The notes under the pieces were generated by a model. That model ran no database searches and was not told the origin of the DNA. It saw only the letters and a program-made list of their open reading frames with translations. Position numbers and translations under genes: made by a program. Below are positions 22,579 to 32,609 of a DNA stretch of 38,506 nt, one piece after another (positions within the stretch are counted from its first letter, which is position 1; each line of letters begins with the position of its first letter). The stretch lies in contig JBJKSB010000019.1 in assembly GCA_046704385.1 (NCBI GenBank), positions 1 through 38,506 on the forward strand. The letters run 5' to 3'. This DNA is from GH45 sp046704385 (GTDB lineage: Bacteria > Bacteroidota > Bacteroidia > Bacteroidales > SZUA-534).

Positions 22579-25500
22579 ATGGAAAAAATATACAATTCAA
22601 TTTTGCGAAAATTGTTATTTGGTTTAACAGCACTGGTTGTTATTACAATTAACGGAACTAATTTACAAGGACAAACCACCGGTGATTACCGATCAAATGG
22701 AAATGGAAACTGGTCGACCCTGAATACCTGGCAATGGTACAATGGTACCCAATGGAGAACTCCAAATGCAGGGCAAGGCTACCCGGGCCAAAATGGGACT
22801 CCGGCAATTGTTACTTTGAGTAATAGTAATGCTGTTACTTTAGATGTCACTCCTGTAAACCCTATCGGAAGTTTAGTTTTGGCAACTGGAAACAGAGCAT
22901 CATCAGTTACTATTTCAGGAACCAATTCACTGACTGTAACAGGTAGTACCACAATTCAGACTCCTACAAGCACCCGTACTACACGATATAAATTTATTGA
23001 TGTTGGAGATGGTATATTTTCTACCGGATCGGTTACAATGGATGGTAGTACAAATAATGGCAGGGATAGTTATATTTCAATAAATAATGGAACAGTTACC
23101 GTTACTGGTGATATAAATATGAATAGTACCGATGTTAGAACCTACATCCTGTTTTCAGGTAATGGATATTTAAACATTGGTGGTAACATTTCAGGTGGAA
23201 GCATCACAAGTGCTGCTGGTGGTGGTTCAACAGCTCCTTTATCAGGTAGCGTGGTATATAATGGTTCCACAACACAAAATGTTCAGGCCTATTCATATTT
23301 CAATCTGGAATTATCGGGAAGCGGGCCTTTTAATACCGCCGGAAGTTTTTCAGTTGATGGTGATTTCATTAATTCTGGTTCAGGCCAGCTTAATACTTCA
23401 AGTAATATTACTTTTAATGGAACCACTCAATGCGGAGGAACTATTAATGCTTCAGGTGGTACCGTTGAATATGGAAGCACTGCATTATTTGTGATACCTG
23501 GTAATTACAGCACATTGCTAAAAACCGGTTCATCAACTTCATCTCTTTGTGGGGCGATAAATATTTCGACAAATCTTGACTTAAATGGTGGAATAATTCG
23601 GTTGGGTGATTATGACCTGACCATTAATGATGGGGCAGGCATTACACCAACCACTGCTTTTAGCTCCTCGAACATGATTGAAACCAATGGATCAGGATAT
23701 TTAGTTAAGGAATCAATTACCACAGCAGGTCTTGGGATACTTTATCCCGTTGGCTCGGGAGGTTATTATACCTATATGGATTTGACCAATGGACTTACCG
23801 CCACACCTGCAGGCACAGCCAGCATAAAAGTCAGGGCTGTTACACAGGCCCAGGGAACAAATTTTCTGCAAAAATACTGGGATGTAGTATCGAATAATTT
23901 GACAGCCATCTCTAATATATATATATTATTTACTTATGATGATGCTGAGGTTGATGGTGTCCAGGCAAATTATTCTCCCTGGATAGATACTGACGGTAGC
24001 GGTTGGATTCACCCCGATAATCCGACTGCAACCGGAGTTAAACCATTCGGATCAACAAATTCAAGTGCACTTGATGGTAAATGGACAGCAGGTGAAACCC
24101 CACCGGTACCCCCTAATATTTGGTATGCATATTCAACATCAGGTAACTGGAACGATGCGGGATCGTGGACTATGGATGGAGCTACCAATCCGACTTATGT
24201 TAACCCAACAGCCAGTGTGCCTGCTGGTACCGATATTGTGGTTATACCTTCAGGAAAGAAAATAACCATACAACCAGTTACAAATAATTTAACAGTAATT
24301 CAACTCGAAGTTAACGGAGAGTTAGATGTAACTTCTTCAACCGGTCATGATTTTGGAATAATAAAGGGGAATGGTATAATTTCATTATCGGGTAATAGTG
24401 GAGTTGATAATTTCCCCATCGGTACTACAACCTTATTTGCTGACCCCGATAATGGAGGTACGGTAAAAGTTTATGGTACAGGAATGAATTTAAATGTGGC
24501 AAGAACTTTCAATAACTTAACTATTGCATTAACCAGTGGAACAGTTGCGCTTATAGCAGATTATACTTTGAATGGTAATCTTACCTTATCGACCGGAACT
24601 TTTACTATAAATGATAATACAGGTACTACAAAAATAAACTTAACAGTAAATGGAAATATTGATGTGGAAAGTGGTACTACATTTGGATTAGGATCAGGAA
24701 ATATTTCCATGACTACGTATGATGATGCCCATGTTATTAATTGTTATGGTGATTTTACAAATAACGGTACCGTTCGATTAACAAATCAGGCACAACCTAC
24801 CTACAACAGTTATCCAAACCATGCTGCCATTCTTGTTATGACCGGAGCTTCAAATAATTCTCTGGTTTGTAATGGGACCACTGATTTATACCGTTTGGTA
24901 GTTGATAAAGGAAATGATAAGACCTATTCCTTAACCCTGAATTCAAGTGCCATAGGTAATTTCAGGCTTTATGGAAGGAATAATGAAGGGGTTGCAGATA
25001 ATAATACGGAAAGCAAAAAAGCACTCTGGATAAAAAACGGTACACTGGAACTTACCGGTAACCTTTTTATTCCAACATTAACAGAAGATGGCGGAGATTT
25101 TTACATTCCTTCAACTGCTAAACTTAAAATAAACGGGAGCAATGTTACGGTTTATTCTACGGCGCGTTCAAATGCTGAAACCAATGTGGCCGGCATTCAG
25201 GGAACAGGGGTTGTTCCTGCGGGCGGTGCACAATCGTTCTCAATTTATGGTGAATTTGAAATAGATAATGGTACCCTTGATACCAAAAGTCATGGATTTG
25301 TGATGTGGACCGATTACAGTGCAATGGTTACCGTTAACGGGGGAACTGTATTAACCCCTGGAATCAGAAGTGCATCTACCAGTACAGGCAAATATTCATA
25401 TATTCAAAATGGTGGAACTGTGACTATGTTTGGTGATATTGACAGTGACGGTTTAGAAGCCAGTTCAGCCACTTTTAGTATAAAAGGTGCCGATAATGTT

Positions 25501-28500
25501 TTTGTAATGACCGGGGGCACACTTGAAATACAGGATGCTAATAATGTAGGCGGCATTGATAAAGCCATTGAAATTCAATCGTCGGAAGCAAATTATAGTG
25601 TTAGTGGAGGAACCATCCGTATTATGAATCCGGATAATGCCCAGGGTGGAAGCGATTTTTATATTGAATCGACCGCACCTTTTCATAATTTTGAAATAAG
25701 TACTACAAATAACGTCCAAACCAATGTTTATTTATCAAGTAATTTAGATATTAATAACAATGTGATTATTGATCCCTACTGTTTACTCGATGTGACAACA
25801 AACAATTATAATGTATCCATTGGAGGTAATTTAACTGTAGATGCAAACGGAACCTATAACGTACAGAACAATACAACCACTTTTAGTGGAACCACACCTT
25901 CACATTTAAATTTTAATGCACAGCAAAACTTTGCTAATTTAACTATTGCAAAAGCAGAAGTTGATAAAGATGTTATAATTGGATCGGGAGCTGCCACAGC
26001 CATTATAGTTAACGGCGAATTCAGGCTTGAATCTGGTGGTTTTGATTATGATACCTATACTATTGAATTGGATGGAAATATATTTGTGTCCGATTCTCTG
26101 GGTAAATCAACTTCCACAGGAAAAGCGTATTTACATGGAAGCACTGCCCAAACCATCACATCAGAAAATGGTTGGATTCAAAATATTGAATTAGATAACA
26201 CGAATAACTTTAGTTTAACTGGTGATTTAAGTATAACAGGTACGCTTACCTTAACGAATGGAGTATTTGATATTAACGCGAATGCTTTGACCATGTTGGG
26301 AGCCAATGCTCAGTTTGTAGGTACATTTGGTACGAATAATATGATTCAAACCAATGGTAATGCTTCCGATGGAGGTGTTAAAATGTATCTGGATGCTGAT
26401 GAAACGCTGGTATTCCCCATTGGTACTGATGCTAATTCGGATACGCGATATACTCCGGTTTCTGCTGTTTTTACTAACTATAGCGATGATGGTTATATAC
26501 AAATTCGTCCATCAGACAATATATTGCAAACTACAAATACTTCAGGTGGAGACATTTTATCTTATTATTGGAGGGTAAATTATTCTGATTTTGATAATGA
26601 ACCCACTGTGCAGTATACTTTTACTTATAGTGCCAATGATGATGACAATGGCACCGACAACCTGTTTAAGCCAGGTAAAGTAACGGACAATGAACCTTAT
26701 ACCCGTTCTTTTGAAGATGATTTAACAAAAGTTGACGACACAGGTACACCTCCAACAATAACATTTAACGGAAGCGGTTCCGGTTTCACGCTTGAGAATG
26801 CTAATTATACAGCTGGTGAAGATGCCCGATTCACAGGAAATGTAAGGGTTTTTTATACCAGGACACTGCAGGATGGCGCATGGGCCAACTGGGAAGATGG
26901 GAATAACTGGACATTCGGCACGAATCCTGCCTATGATATTCATGACAGCAGGCAAGCCGCCGCCGGTGATTACCCTCAGGCTGGTGATATAGCTGTTATT
27001 GGATGGGTACCTTATGGTGATCCTAATTATGTAAATGGTAAACCTCACGGAATTGAAGTGGTTACGCCCGTATATTTTGCTGAATTACGCTTTTCGAAAA
27101 TGCTTGATGCTTCCGGCAACCCAACAGCACGCGATTATGCTTATAATTTTCAATTTCGTCCTACCATTTGTATGCATCCCGAAGGGAGCCTGAATGGTAG
27201 TATTATTTCAGGTGAAGGATTATTTTGGATACGTTCTGATGGCAACCAGGCCGATCCTGATTTTTCTTCCATTGATATGGGTGATTTTGTTGCACAGGAT
27301 TCATCCTATTTAATTTATGAATCAACAAATAATAACTACATATTTAACAATATACCAGCTGAAGTTCCCAACCTACTGATCTCAGGTGATGGATGGGGTG
27401 CTAATGACCGCAATTTTAATATCGCAACCGATGTTTCTGTTAAACAGGATTTTGAGCTTCTTGGTGATGTAAATCTTATTTTGAGCAATGGGGCAGCCGG
27501 CGATGTTTCCGTTGGTAAAAATTTAAAATTATTTAGAAGCAATGCAAATGGTAATGATAGTGGTGGCGGAGCAGAAATAGCTTTTCCGAATAATACAAGC
27601 CGTACAATTACAGTATTGGGTGATTTGGAATTAGTGAATAATCAGGCAACTATAACTGTGGCGGCTCCAAATACCACAGTAAACGAAAGTTATTTAAATG
27701 TTTATGGAAACATTATTCAGGATAACAATACAGGCGGCGGTCTTAATCTGTATCCTACGGCTGGCAGGGATTATATAAAATTGTCATTGCTGGGTTCAGG
27801 AAATCATTCTTATGAGGTTACCTCGGGTGCCATAGCAAATCTTTATAATTTAACTGTGGATAAAGGGAACAGCCAGGCCTCAACCTTTACTTTTAATAGT
27901 AATTTTAACCTTAACGGCGCAACCAATGGTGCAACAAAAGCTCTGGAGTTGCTTGATGGTGACCTGATTTTAAATAATGCTTCTATTAATATTGATCTTT
28001 CAACAGGTGGAGCTGATTTTAGTATTCCCTCAACAGCGGCACTAACTTTGACTCAGGGTACAGCAAATGTAAATGGTGCCAATACGGGTATCACGCTTGA
28101 CGGAACACTCAGAATTAATGGAGGAACACTTGATATGACATCAACTCCATCACAGGATAATTACATTCAGTATGGGGCTTCAGGTTCTGCAACTATTGAT
28201 ATATCATCGGGTACGCTAAATATTGGAACCCAAATCAGACGATTTATCACAAGTTCGGCCGGTGTTTTAAATTATACCCAAACCGGTGGTGCAGTGACCA
28301 TTGGTGTGAATACTGACGATGCCAGTTACCAGGATAAAAGAGGAATGCTTGAAGTTTTAAATCCGGGAAGTAATTTTACTTTTACCGGAGGATCAATGAC
28401 ATTTGTTCGCCAAAATGGGGCATCACCCAAAGTGGCTGCTTTGTATCTTGATCCTGAAACTTATGATGTAACCGGATCAACAATAACTTTGGGAAATGTA

Positions 28501-31500
28501 AATACACCTGAAGGACAAAACAATTTTGAAATAAATTCAAGTATTCCGTTAAACAATTTAATTGTAAATACAGATGCCACTTTAACCGATTATCCTAATG
28601 TGAATATTGCTACAAGGGCGCTTACAATTCAAGGGGATTTAATAATTAATACCAATGGAACATTCGATGCTAAAGGTTTGGATCTTACCCTTAACGGAAA
28701 TTTGATAAATGATGGTTCTTATGTTGCCAATAAAAATAATCTGATATTCAGTTCGAATTCTGACCAAAGTATATCTGGTTCAGGAACTGAAGATATTTAT
28801 AATTTAACAAAAGCAGGATCGGGTACATTAACTTTTACCCGCGATCTTACTGTTAATAACCTATTGGAGGTGGATGAAGGAACCATCAATACCGGTGATT
28901 TTGTTTTATATGCGTTGGGAGATGTTACCCTTGACGGAACAATTTCAAGTACTTCAGGAAATGGAATTGACTTTTCAGGCAACACTTTGCAAAAATTGTC
29001 GAGAAGCGCATTAGGTTCAAGTACCATTGGCATTATAACTATAAATAATTCACATGGAGTAAAAGTTATGGACAGAGCCTATAGCTACTACATAAGCAAT
29101 AAATTATTCCTGCAAAATGGTGTTTTTAATATAGGAGGGAGTTTGCTTGAAATTGGTCCGTCAGCAACCGTAGAGACTGCTTCGACTTTTTCGATCAGCA
29201 ACATGATTCAGACTAACAATTCGTTCCAGGATAACGGAATAAGAAAATATTTTACAGCAGGCACCACCACCGATTTTATTTTTCCGGTTGGTGAAAATAA
29301 ATATACACCGGTTAAAATTGATTTATCTTCAGGTAGTAATACCTCGGGAACAACGGATGGTTACATAACGGTTCGCCCGGCTAATGAGTATCACCCAACT
29401 ATTGATGACGGAGTAGATAATTTATCATCGGGAGATATAAATAATGTGTTGCAGTATTACTGGATATTACGTGCTGAAACTTTAACAGGCTTTACATCGG
29501 ATGTTACATTTTATTATGAAGCTACCGATGCACTTGTAAATGAAACGGGACTTACTGAAGCTGATTATTTAGCTGCCAGGATCAGGTTGAAAAACAACCC
29601 GACAGAATCTATTGAAAAATATCCCGGGCAGGTAAACAGCACCAGCCATGAGATTGTATTTACTTTTGATGGAGTACCAGACGATGGGGTAGCCGGTGAC
29701 TATTTTGCAGGAATTGATGAGGCAATTCCGGGTACAGTGGCCACCTATACTACTCAAAATGGCGGTGGAAATATAAATGATGCATCTACTTTTATTGAAG
29801 GTTTGCCTAATCCCGGATTTGCTCCAACGGGAGCTATTTTGGTTGTAAAACCAGGTGATAGTGTAATTTTTAATGTGGACAATGTGCGCCTTTATAAAAC
29901 CGAAATTCAATCGGGTGGTACTTTGACGATTGATGAAACATCGCGACATCGTCTTGGAACGGTTACCGGTGAAGGTATTCTAAAAATAGTAAGCAGCACC
30001 AGTAGTGTAAGTTTTCCGGCTGGCGATTATAATGATTTCTTTACCTGTTCCGGAGGTGAACTTGAATATAGCGGTACGGGTAGTTATAGTGTTTTATCTG
30101 GTTTGCCTTCACTAAGAGATGTAATTGTAAGTGGATCAGGCACTAAAGAGCTTGCTAATAATGATGTTGTCATATGTGAAAATTTGACAATAGACGGGCC
30201 AACTTTTAATAATGCCAATAACCGGAATATAACTATTAACGGTAACCTGGTTGTTAACAATGGTATACTAAACAGTGGAACTTCAAATAGTATTGAAGTT
30301 TTGGGTACTGTTACCATTGATGGTGGTACCTATAATGCCGGAACGGGTGGTAATGATTTATTTGGTAATTTAGTTCTGAATTCAGGAGCTTTTGATGCCG
30401 GATCAGGTGGCAGTATTGCTGTACAAGGCGATGTGACTTATACTGGAGGTGCATTTTCCGGAGGATCAGGTACAGCTAAAATAATATTAAATGGATCATC
30501 CAATCAAACGATTACCGGTGATTTTTCCGGCACTTCAAACATCAGAAATCTTGAAGTTAACAATGCAAATGGTATCACATTGGCCGGAAACGTTACCCTT
30601 GATAATTCGTTAACACTGACCAATGGACTGGTAACACCGGGAGCAAATACGCTTTTATTAAATTCAAATGCAACAATTTCACCAGCATCGGGTACTGCCA
30701 CAAGTTATATCAATGGTAAACTGACCAAAATTCTTGCTAATGCAGGCGATAATTTTATTTTCCCGGTAGGAAAATCAAGCCGGTTGGGTTATGCAAGTGT
30801 TAATAATGTTACAATTGGAGGATTACAATGGGATGTGGAATATTTCAGTGCTAAAGCTACTAATGAAGCATTAGTTGATAATTTTACGCCTACCAATTCA
30901 ATTATCAACTCGGTGACGCATAGTGAGTACTGGATTATAAATGACAATGGTCACTCGAAGGCCGAAATTGGATTAAGCTGGAACAGTGGAAGTAATGTTT
31001 CAGCAAACCAGGCTGATCGTGAAAGATTAGAAGTAATGGTTTGGAATGATGGTGCTTCGAGCTGGGATAATTATGGCGGAGGCTCGTTCAGTTCAGGGCA
31101 TACTCAGGCAGCAGGTTCATTTTTAAGTACATCTTCAATTCAGTTTAGTAGTAATATTATCACATTAGGTTCAAGCGATCCATCAAATCCATTACCGGTT
31201 GAATTGACCAGTTTTGATGGGGTTGCTGAAAACAACGGCATTAAACTTTTATGGACAACCGCAACCGAAACCAATAATGATTACTTTGAAATTCAGCGAA
31301 GCATTGATGCCGAAACTTATGTAACTATTGATATAGTGTACGGAGCTGGCAATAGTTTAGTGCCAATTAATTACACTTACGTGGATAAAAATCCAAACTC
31401 GGGTATAAATTATTATCGTTTACGACAGATTGATTATGATGGTGCATTTGAAATTCACCGTGCTATTGCTGTAAATTGGAAAGGTAATGCCTGGGACAGA

Positions 31501-31767
31501 GAGAGCGATGACATTAACATTTACCCTAACCCTTATAGTTCTGGCGACCTGATTCTTAATATGCAAAAATTGGAGCCTTATACCTCAGTAAATCTGGTTG
31601 TTATGGATATTAAAGGTCAGGTTATTTACAAAGCCGGACTAATTGTCCCTGAAGATCAGGAAGTTATTCTCGTGCCTTTGGCCATTGATAATTTACGACC
31701 AGGAATTTATGTGGTTAGCGTTCAGACATCACAAAAGATAATGAATAAAAAGATTGTTGTGAATTGA
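22579..31767 (+). CDS. Giant repetitive T9SS-exported surface protein (putative adhesin)
   Basis: This 3062-residue protein has a signal peptide (cleavage near LQGQT, ~33). The body is beta-helix-like, very rich in Thr, Asn, Gly and Ser. A composite unit recurs about four times. An opening segment of W/G/N residues (near residues 44, 515, 1424, degenerate at 2389) is followed by strand repeats such as LTVNGNIDV. A closing segment has an NMIQTN(G/N)-type motif, then FP(I/V)G and TPV (near 366, 1253, 2208, with a variant near 2710). Residues ~2872-2965 form a fibronectin-like domain beginning LPVELTSFDGVAENNGIKLLW. The last ~85 residues, from INIYPNPYSSGD, are a type A sorting domain for type IX secretion. 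The ATG lies 55 nt after an 18-bp palindrome. Adhesion or matrix function is inference; there is no catalytic motif. A terminator follows directly. Confidence 0.88.
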   Translation: MEKIYNSILRKLLFGLTALVVITINGTNLQGQTTGDYRSNGNGNWSTLNTWQWYNGTQWRTPNAGQGYPGQNGTPAIVTLSNSNAVTLDVTPVNPIGSLVLATGNRASSVTISGTNSLTVTGSTTIQTPTSTRTTRYKFIDVGDGIFSTGSVTMDGSTNNGRDSYISINNGTVTVTGDINMNSTDVRTYILFSGNGYLNIGGNISGGSITSAAGGGSTAPLSGSVVYNGSTTQNVQAYSYFNLELSGSGPFNTAGSFSVDGDFINSGSGQLNTSSNITFNGTTQCGGTINASGGTVEYGSTALFVIPGNYSTLLKTGSSTSSLCGAINISTNLDLNGGIIRLGDYDLTINDGAGITPTTAFSSSNMIETNGSGYLVKESITTAGLGILYPVGSGGYYTYMDLTNGLTATPAGTASIKVRAVTQAQGTNFLQKYWDVVSNNLTAISNIYILFTYDDAEVDGVQANYSPWIDTDGSGWIHPDNPTATGVKPFGSTNSSALDGKWTAGETPPVPPNIWYAYSTSGNWNDAGSWTMDGATNPTYVNPTASVPAGTDIVVIPSGKKITIQPVTNNLTVIQLEVNGELDVTSSTGHDFGIIKGNGIISLSGNSGVDNFPIGTTTLFADPDNGGTVKVYGTGMNLNVARTFNNLTIALTSGTVALIADYTLNGNLTLSTGTFTINDNTGTTKINLTVNGNIDVESGTTFGLGSGNISMTTYDDAHVINCYGDFTNNGTVRLTNQAQPTYNSYPNHAAILVMTGASNNSLVCNGTTDLYRLVVDKGNDKTYSLTLNSSAIGNFRLYGRNNEGVADNNTESKKALWIKNGTLELTGNLFIPTLTEDGGDFYIPSTAKLKINGSNVTVYSTARSNAETNVAGIQGTGVVPAGGAQSFSIYGEFEIDNGTLDTKSHGFVMWTDYSAMVTVNGGTVLTPGIRSASTSTGKYSYIQNGGTVTMFGDIDSDGLEASSATFSIKGADNVFVMTGGTLEIQDANNVGGIDKAIEIQSSEANYSVSGGTIRIMNPDNAQGGSDFYIESTAPFHNFEISTTNNVQTNVYLSSNLDINNNVIIDPYCLLDVTTNNYNVSIGGNLTVDANGTYNVQNNTTTFSGTTPSHLNFNAQQNFANLTIAKAEVDKDVIIGSGAATAIIVNGEFRLESGGFDYDTYTIELDGNIFVSDSLGKSTSTGKAYLHGSTAQTITSENGWIQNIELDNTNNFSLTGDLSITGTLTLTNGVFDINANALTMLGANAQFVGTFGTNNMIQTNGNASDGGVKMYLDADETLVFPIGTDANSDTRYTPVSAVFTNYSDDGYIQIRPSDNILQTTNTSGGDILSYYWRVNYSDFDNEPTVQYTFTYSANDDDNGTDNLFKPGKVTDNEPYTRSFEDDLTKVDDTGTPPTITFNGSGSGFTLENANYTAGEDARFTGNVRVFYTRTLQDGAWANWEDGNNWTFGTNPAYDIHDSRQAAAGDYPQAGDIAVIGWVPYGDPNYVNGKPHGIEVVTPVYFAELRFSKMLDASGNPTARDYAYNFQFRPTICMHPEGSLNGSIISGEGLFWIRSDGNQADPDFSSIDMGDFVAQDSSYLIYESTNNNYIFNNIPAEVPNLLISGDGWGANDRNFNIATDVSVKQDFELLGDVNLILSNGAAGDVSVGKNLKLFRSNANGNDSGGGAEIAFPNNTSRTITVLGDLELVNNQATITVAAPNTTVNESYLNVYGNIIQDNNTGGGLNLYPTAGRDYIKLSLLGSGNHSYEVTSGAIANLYNLTVDKGNSQASTFTFNSNFNLNGATNGATKALELLDGDLILNNASINIDLSTGGADFSIPSTAALTLTQGTANVNGANTGITLDGTLRINGGTLDMTSTPSQDNYIQYGASGSATIDISSGTLNIGTQIRRFITSSAGVLNYTQTGGAVTIGVNTDDASYQDKRGMLEVLNPGSNFTFTGGSMTFVRQNGASPKVAALYLDPETYDVTGSTITLGNVNTPEGQNNFEINSSIPLNNLIVNTDATLTDYPNVNIATRALTIQGDLIINTNGTFDAKGLDLTLNGNLINDGSYVANKNNLIFSSNSDQSISGSGTEDIYNLTKAGSGTLTFTRDLTVNNLLEVDEGTINTGDFVLYALGDVTLDGTISSTSGNGIDFSGNTLQKLSRSALGSSTIGIITINNSHGVKVMDRAYSYYISNKLFLQNGVFNIGGSLLEIGPSATVETASTFSISNMIQTNNSFQDNGIRKYFTAGTTTDFIFPVGENKYTPVKIDLSSGSNTSGTTDGYITVRPANEYHPTIDDGVDNLSSGDINNVLQYYWILRAETLTGFTSDVTFYYEATDALVNETGLTEADYLAARIRLKNNPTESIEKYPGQVNSTSHEIVFTFDGVPDDGVAGDYFAGIDEAIPGTVATYTTQNGGGNINDASTFIEGLPNPGFAPTGAILVVKPGDSVIFNVDNVRLYKTEIQSGGTLTIDETSRHRLGTVTGEGILKIVSSTSSVSFPAGDYNDFFTCSGGELEYSGTGSYSVLSGLPSLRDVIVSGSGTKELANNDVVICENLTIDGPTFNNANNRNITINGNLVVNNGILNSGTSNSIEVLGTVTIDGGTYNAGTGGNDLFGNLVLNSGAFDAGSGGSIAVQGDVTYTGGAFSGGSGTAKIILNGSSNQTITGDFSGTSNIRNLEVNNANGITLAGNVTLDNSLTLTNGLVTPGANTLLLNSNATISPASGTATSYINGKLTKILANAGDNFIFPVGKSSRLGYASVNNVTIGGLQWDVEYFSAKATNEALVDNFTPTNSIINSVTHSEYWIINDNGHSKAEIGLSWNSGSNVSANQADRERLEVMVWNDGASSWDNYGGGSFSSGHTQAAGSFLSTSSIQFSSNIITLGSSDPSNPLPVELTSFDGVAENNGIKLLWTTATETNNDYFEIQRSIDAETYVTIDIVYGAGNSLVPINYTYVDKNPNSGINYYRLRQIDYDGAFEIHRAIAVNWKGNAWDRESDDINIYPNPYSSGDLILNMQKLEPYTSVNLVVMDIKGQVIYKAGLIVPEDQEVILVPLAIDNLRPGIYVVSVQTSQKIMNKKIVVN

Positions 31768-31787
31768 GAATTATTATAAAAAGTACA

Positions 31788-31818
31788 AAAAAAGGTCACC
31801 TTATCGGCGACCTTTTTT
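31788..31818 (+). terminator. Terminator after the giant surface-protein gene
   Basis: AAAAGGTCACC (31790-31800) pairs with GGCGACCTTTT (31806-31816) around the loop TTATC, with one A-C mismatch and a following T-run. It is 23 nt past the stop codon. Confidence 0.8.
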
Positions 31819-32150
31819 AAATTAAAAGAATTCTTCGAAGAAGGCTGAAGGCCTTCTTTATTAGTTGATTAATTATGAGCCTAATGGGCTTAAATGTGGA
31901 TAGCCAGGGGTTTTAACCCCTGGGTTAAAGTTCTAAATGTTAATCGTCGCAATTGCCCGGTAACATTGAAAAACTAAATTTTCATGCGACGAAATACTCC
32001 GGCTTATTTTTAACGAAGGTACCCATATTTCACAATTGAGTAATTTACATAATAAGCCTGACGGCAATTTGATTTTATTAGAGATGTTCTACAATAGGAT
32101 GACAGAGGAAAATTACTTAACCTTCATCAAATCAACTACATAAATAAGTT
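31819..32150. other. Intergenic region with REP-like palindromes
   Basis: No gene is seen here. The first part (31838-31923) holds palindromes listed separately; the rest, 31924-32150, is featureless apart from the start of the operator region of the BlaI-type gene. Confidence 0.5.
31838..31923. repeat. Palindrome cluster (REP-like), related to 5655-5780
   Basis: AAGAAGGC-TGAAG-GCCTTCTT (31838-31858) is a perfect hairpin. A GAGCCTAATGGGCTTA hairpin follows at ~31877-31892. CCAGGGGTT-TT-AACCCCTGG (31904-31923) is a 20-nt near-perfect palindrome. The TTATGAGCC sequence recurs at about 34277. The mix of GGCT/AGCC hairpins resembles the cluster near 5733. Confidence 0.5.
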
Positions 32151-32153
32151 CTA

Positions 32154-32207
32154 ATTATTTTTATAGTTTTATTACTATTTTTATAGTTGTATAATTAAAA
32201 AAATAGT
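32154..32207 (+). promoter_or_regulatory. Three 14-bp operator-like sites phased 20 bp apart, upstream of the BlaI-type gene
   Basis: ATTAT-TTTT-ATAGT (32154-32167), ACTAT-TTTT-ATAGT (32174-32187, a perfect dyad) and ATTAA-AAAA-ATAGT (32194-32207) each end in ATAGT. Their starts are exactly 20 bp apart, about two helical turns, so proteins would bind one DNA face. The sites cover the promoter of a MecI/BlaI-type repressor, whose relatives bind dyads in their own promoters. Autorepression is inferred. Confidence 0.6.
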
Positions 32208-32215
32208 TATATTTG
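32187..32215 (+). promoter_or_regulatory. Promoter of the BlaI-type gene, apparently leaderless
   Basis: TTG at 32187-32189 (-33-like) and TATATTTG at 32208-32215 (-7, TAnnTTTG) are separated by 18 nt. The -7 element ends only 4 nt before the ATG at 32220, so transcription would start at or very near the start codon, giving a leaderless mRNA. Confidence 0.6.
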
Positions 32216-32219
32216 TTTC

Positions 32220-32609
32220 ATGAAAGAATTGACAAAAGCCGAGGAACAAGTAATGCAGTACCTTTGGAAACTCCAAAAGGCATTTTTGAAAGATATTGTC
32301 GATGAGTTTCCCGATCCAAAACCTGCCTACACAACAATTTCAACTGTAATCAGGGTTTTGGTAAAAAAAGGATTTATTGGTTACACAAGCTATGGAAAAA
32401 TACATGAATATTTTCCTGAAATTTCACAGAAAGAATACTTCAGTAATCATTTTAAAAGTTTGGTAAAAAGCTTTTTTAACGGTTCTGTTTCAAAATTCGC
32501 CACGCATTTTACCAGTGGTGATAATCTTAACCTGACTGAACTTGAAGCTATCAAACAAATAGTGGAACAAAAAATAACCGAATTGAAAAACGAAAATAAA
32601 GATGAATAA
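32220..32609 (+). CDS. BlaI/MecI/CopY-family repressor
   Basis: This 129-residue protein has the winged-helix fold of the family. It opens MKELTKAEEQVMQYLWKLQK; the recognition-helix segment PKPAYTTISTVIRVLVKKGFIGY (~37-60) is highly typical. The dimerisation helices follow, with ELEAIKQIVEQKITELK at the end. Such repressors are inactivated when a partner M56 peptidase signals, and the partner gene overlaps its 3' end by 8 bp here. The repressed genes are unknown beyond probable autoregulation through the three phased sites upstream. Confidence 0.92.
   Translation: MKELTKAEEQVMQYLWKLQKAFLKDIVDEFPDPKPAYTTISTVIRVLVKKGFIGYTSYGKIHEYFPEISQKEYFSNHFKSLVKSFFNGSVSKFATHFTSGDNLNLTELEAIKQIVEQKITELKNENKDE

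Noticed and set aside
25465..30701. Several antisense open frames of 60-130 codons inside the giant surface-protein gene
   Set aside because: They are shadows of the repetitive Thr/Asn/Gly/Ser coding sequence; none has a recognisable motif or promoter.
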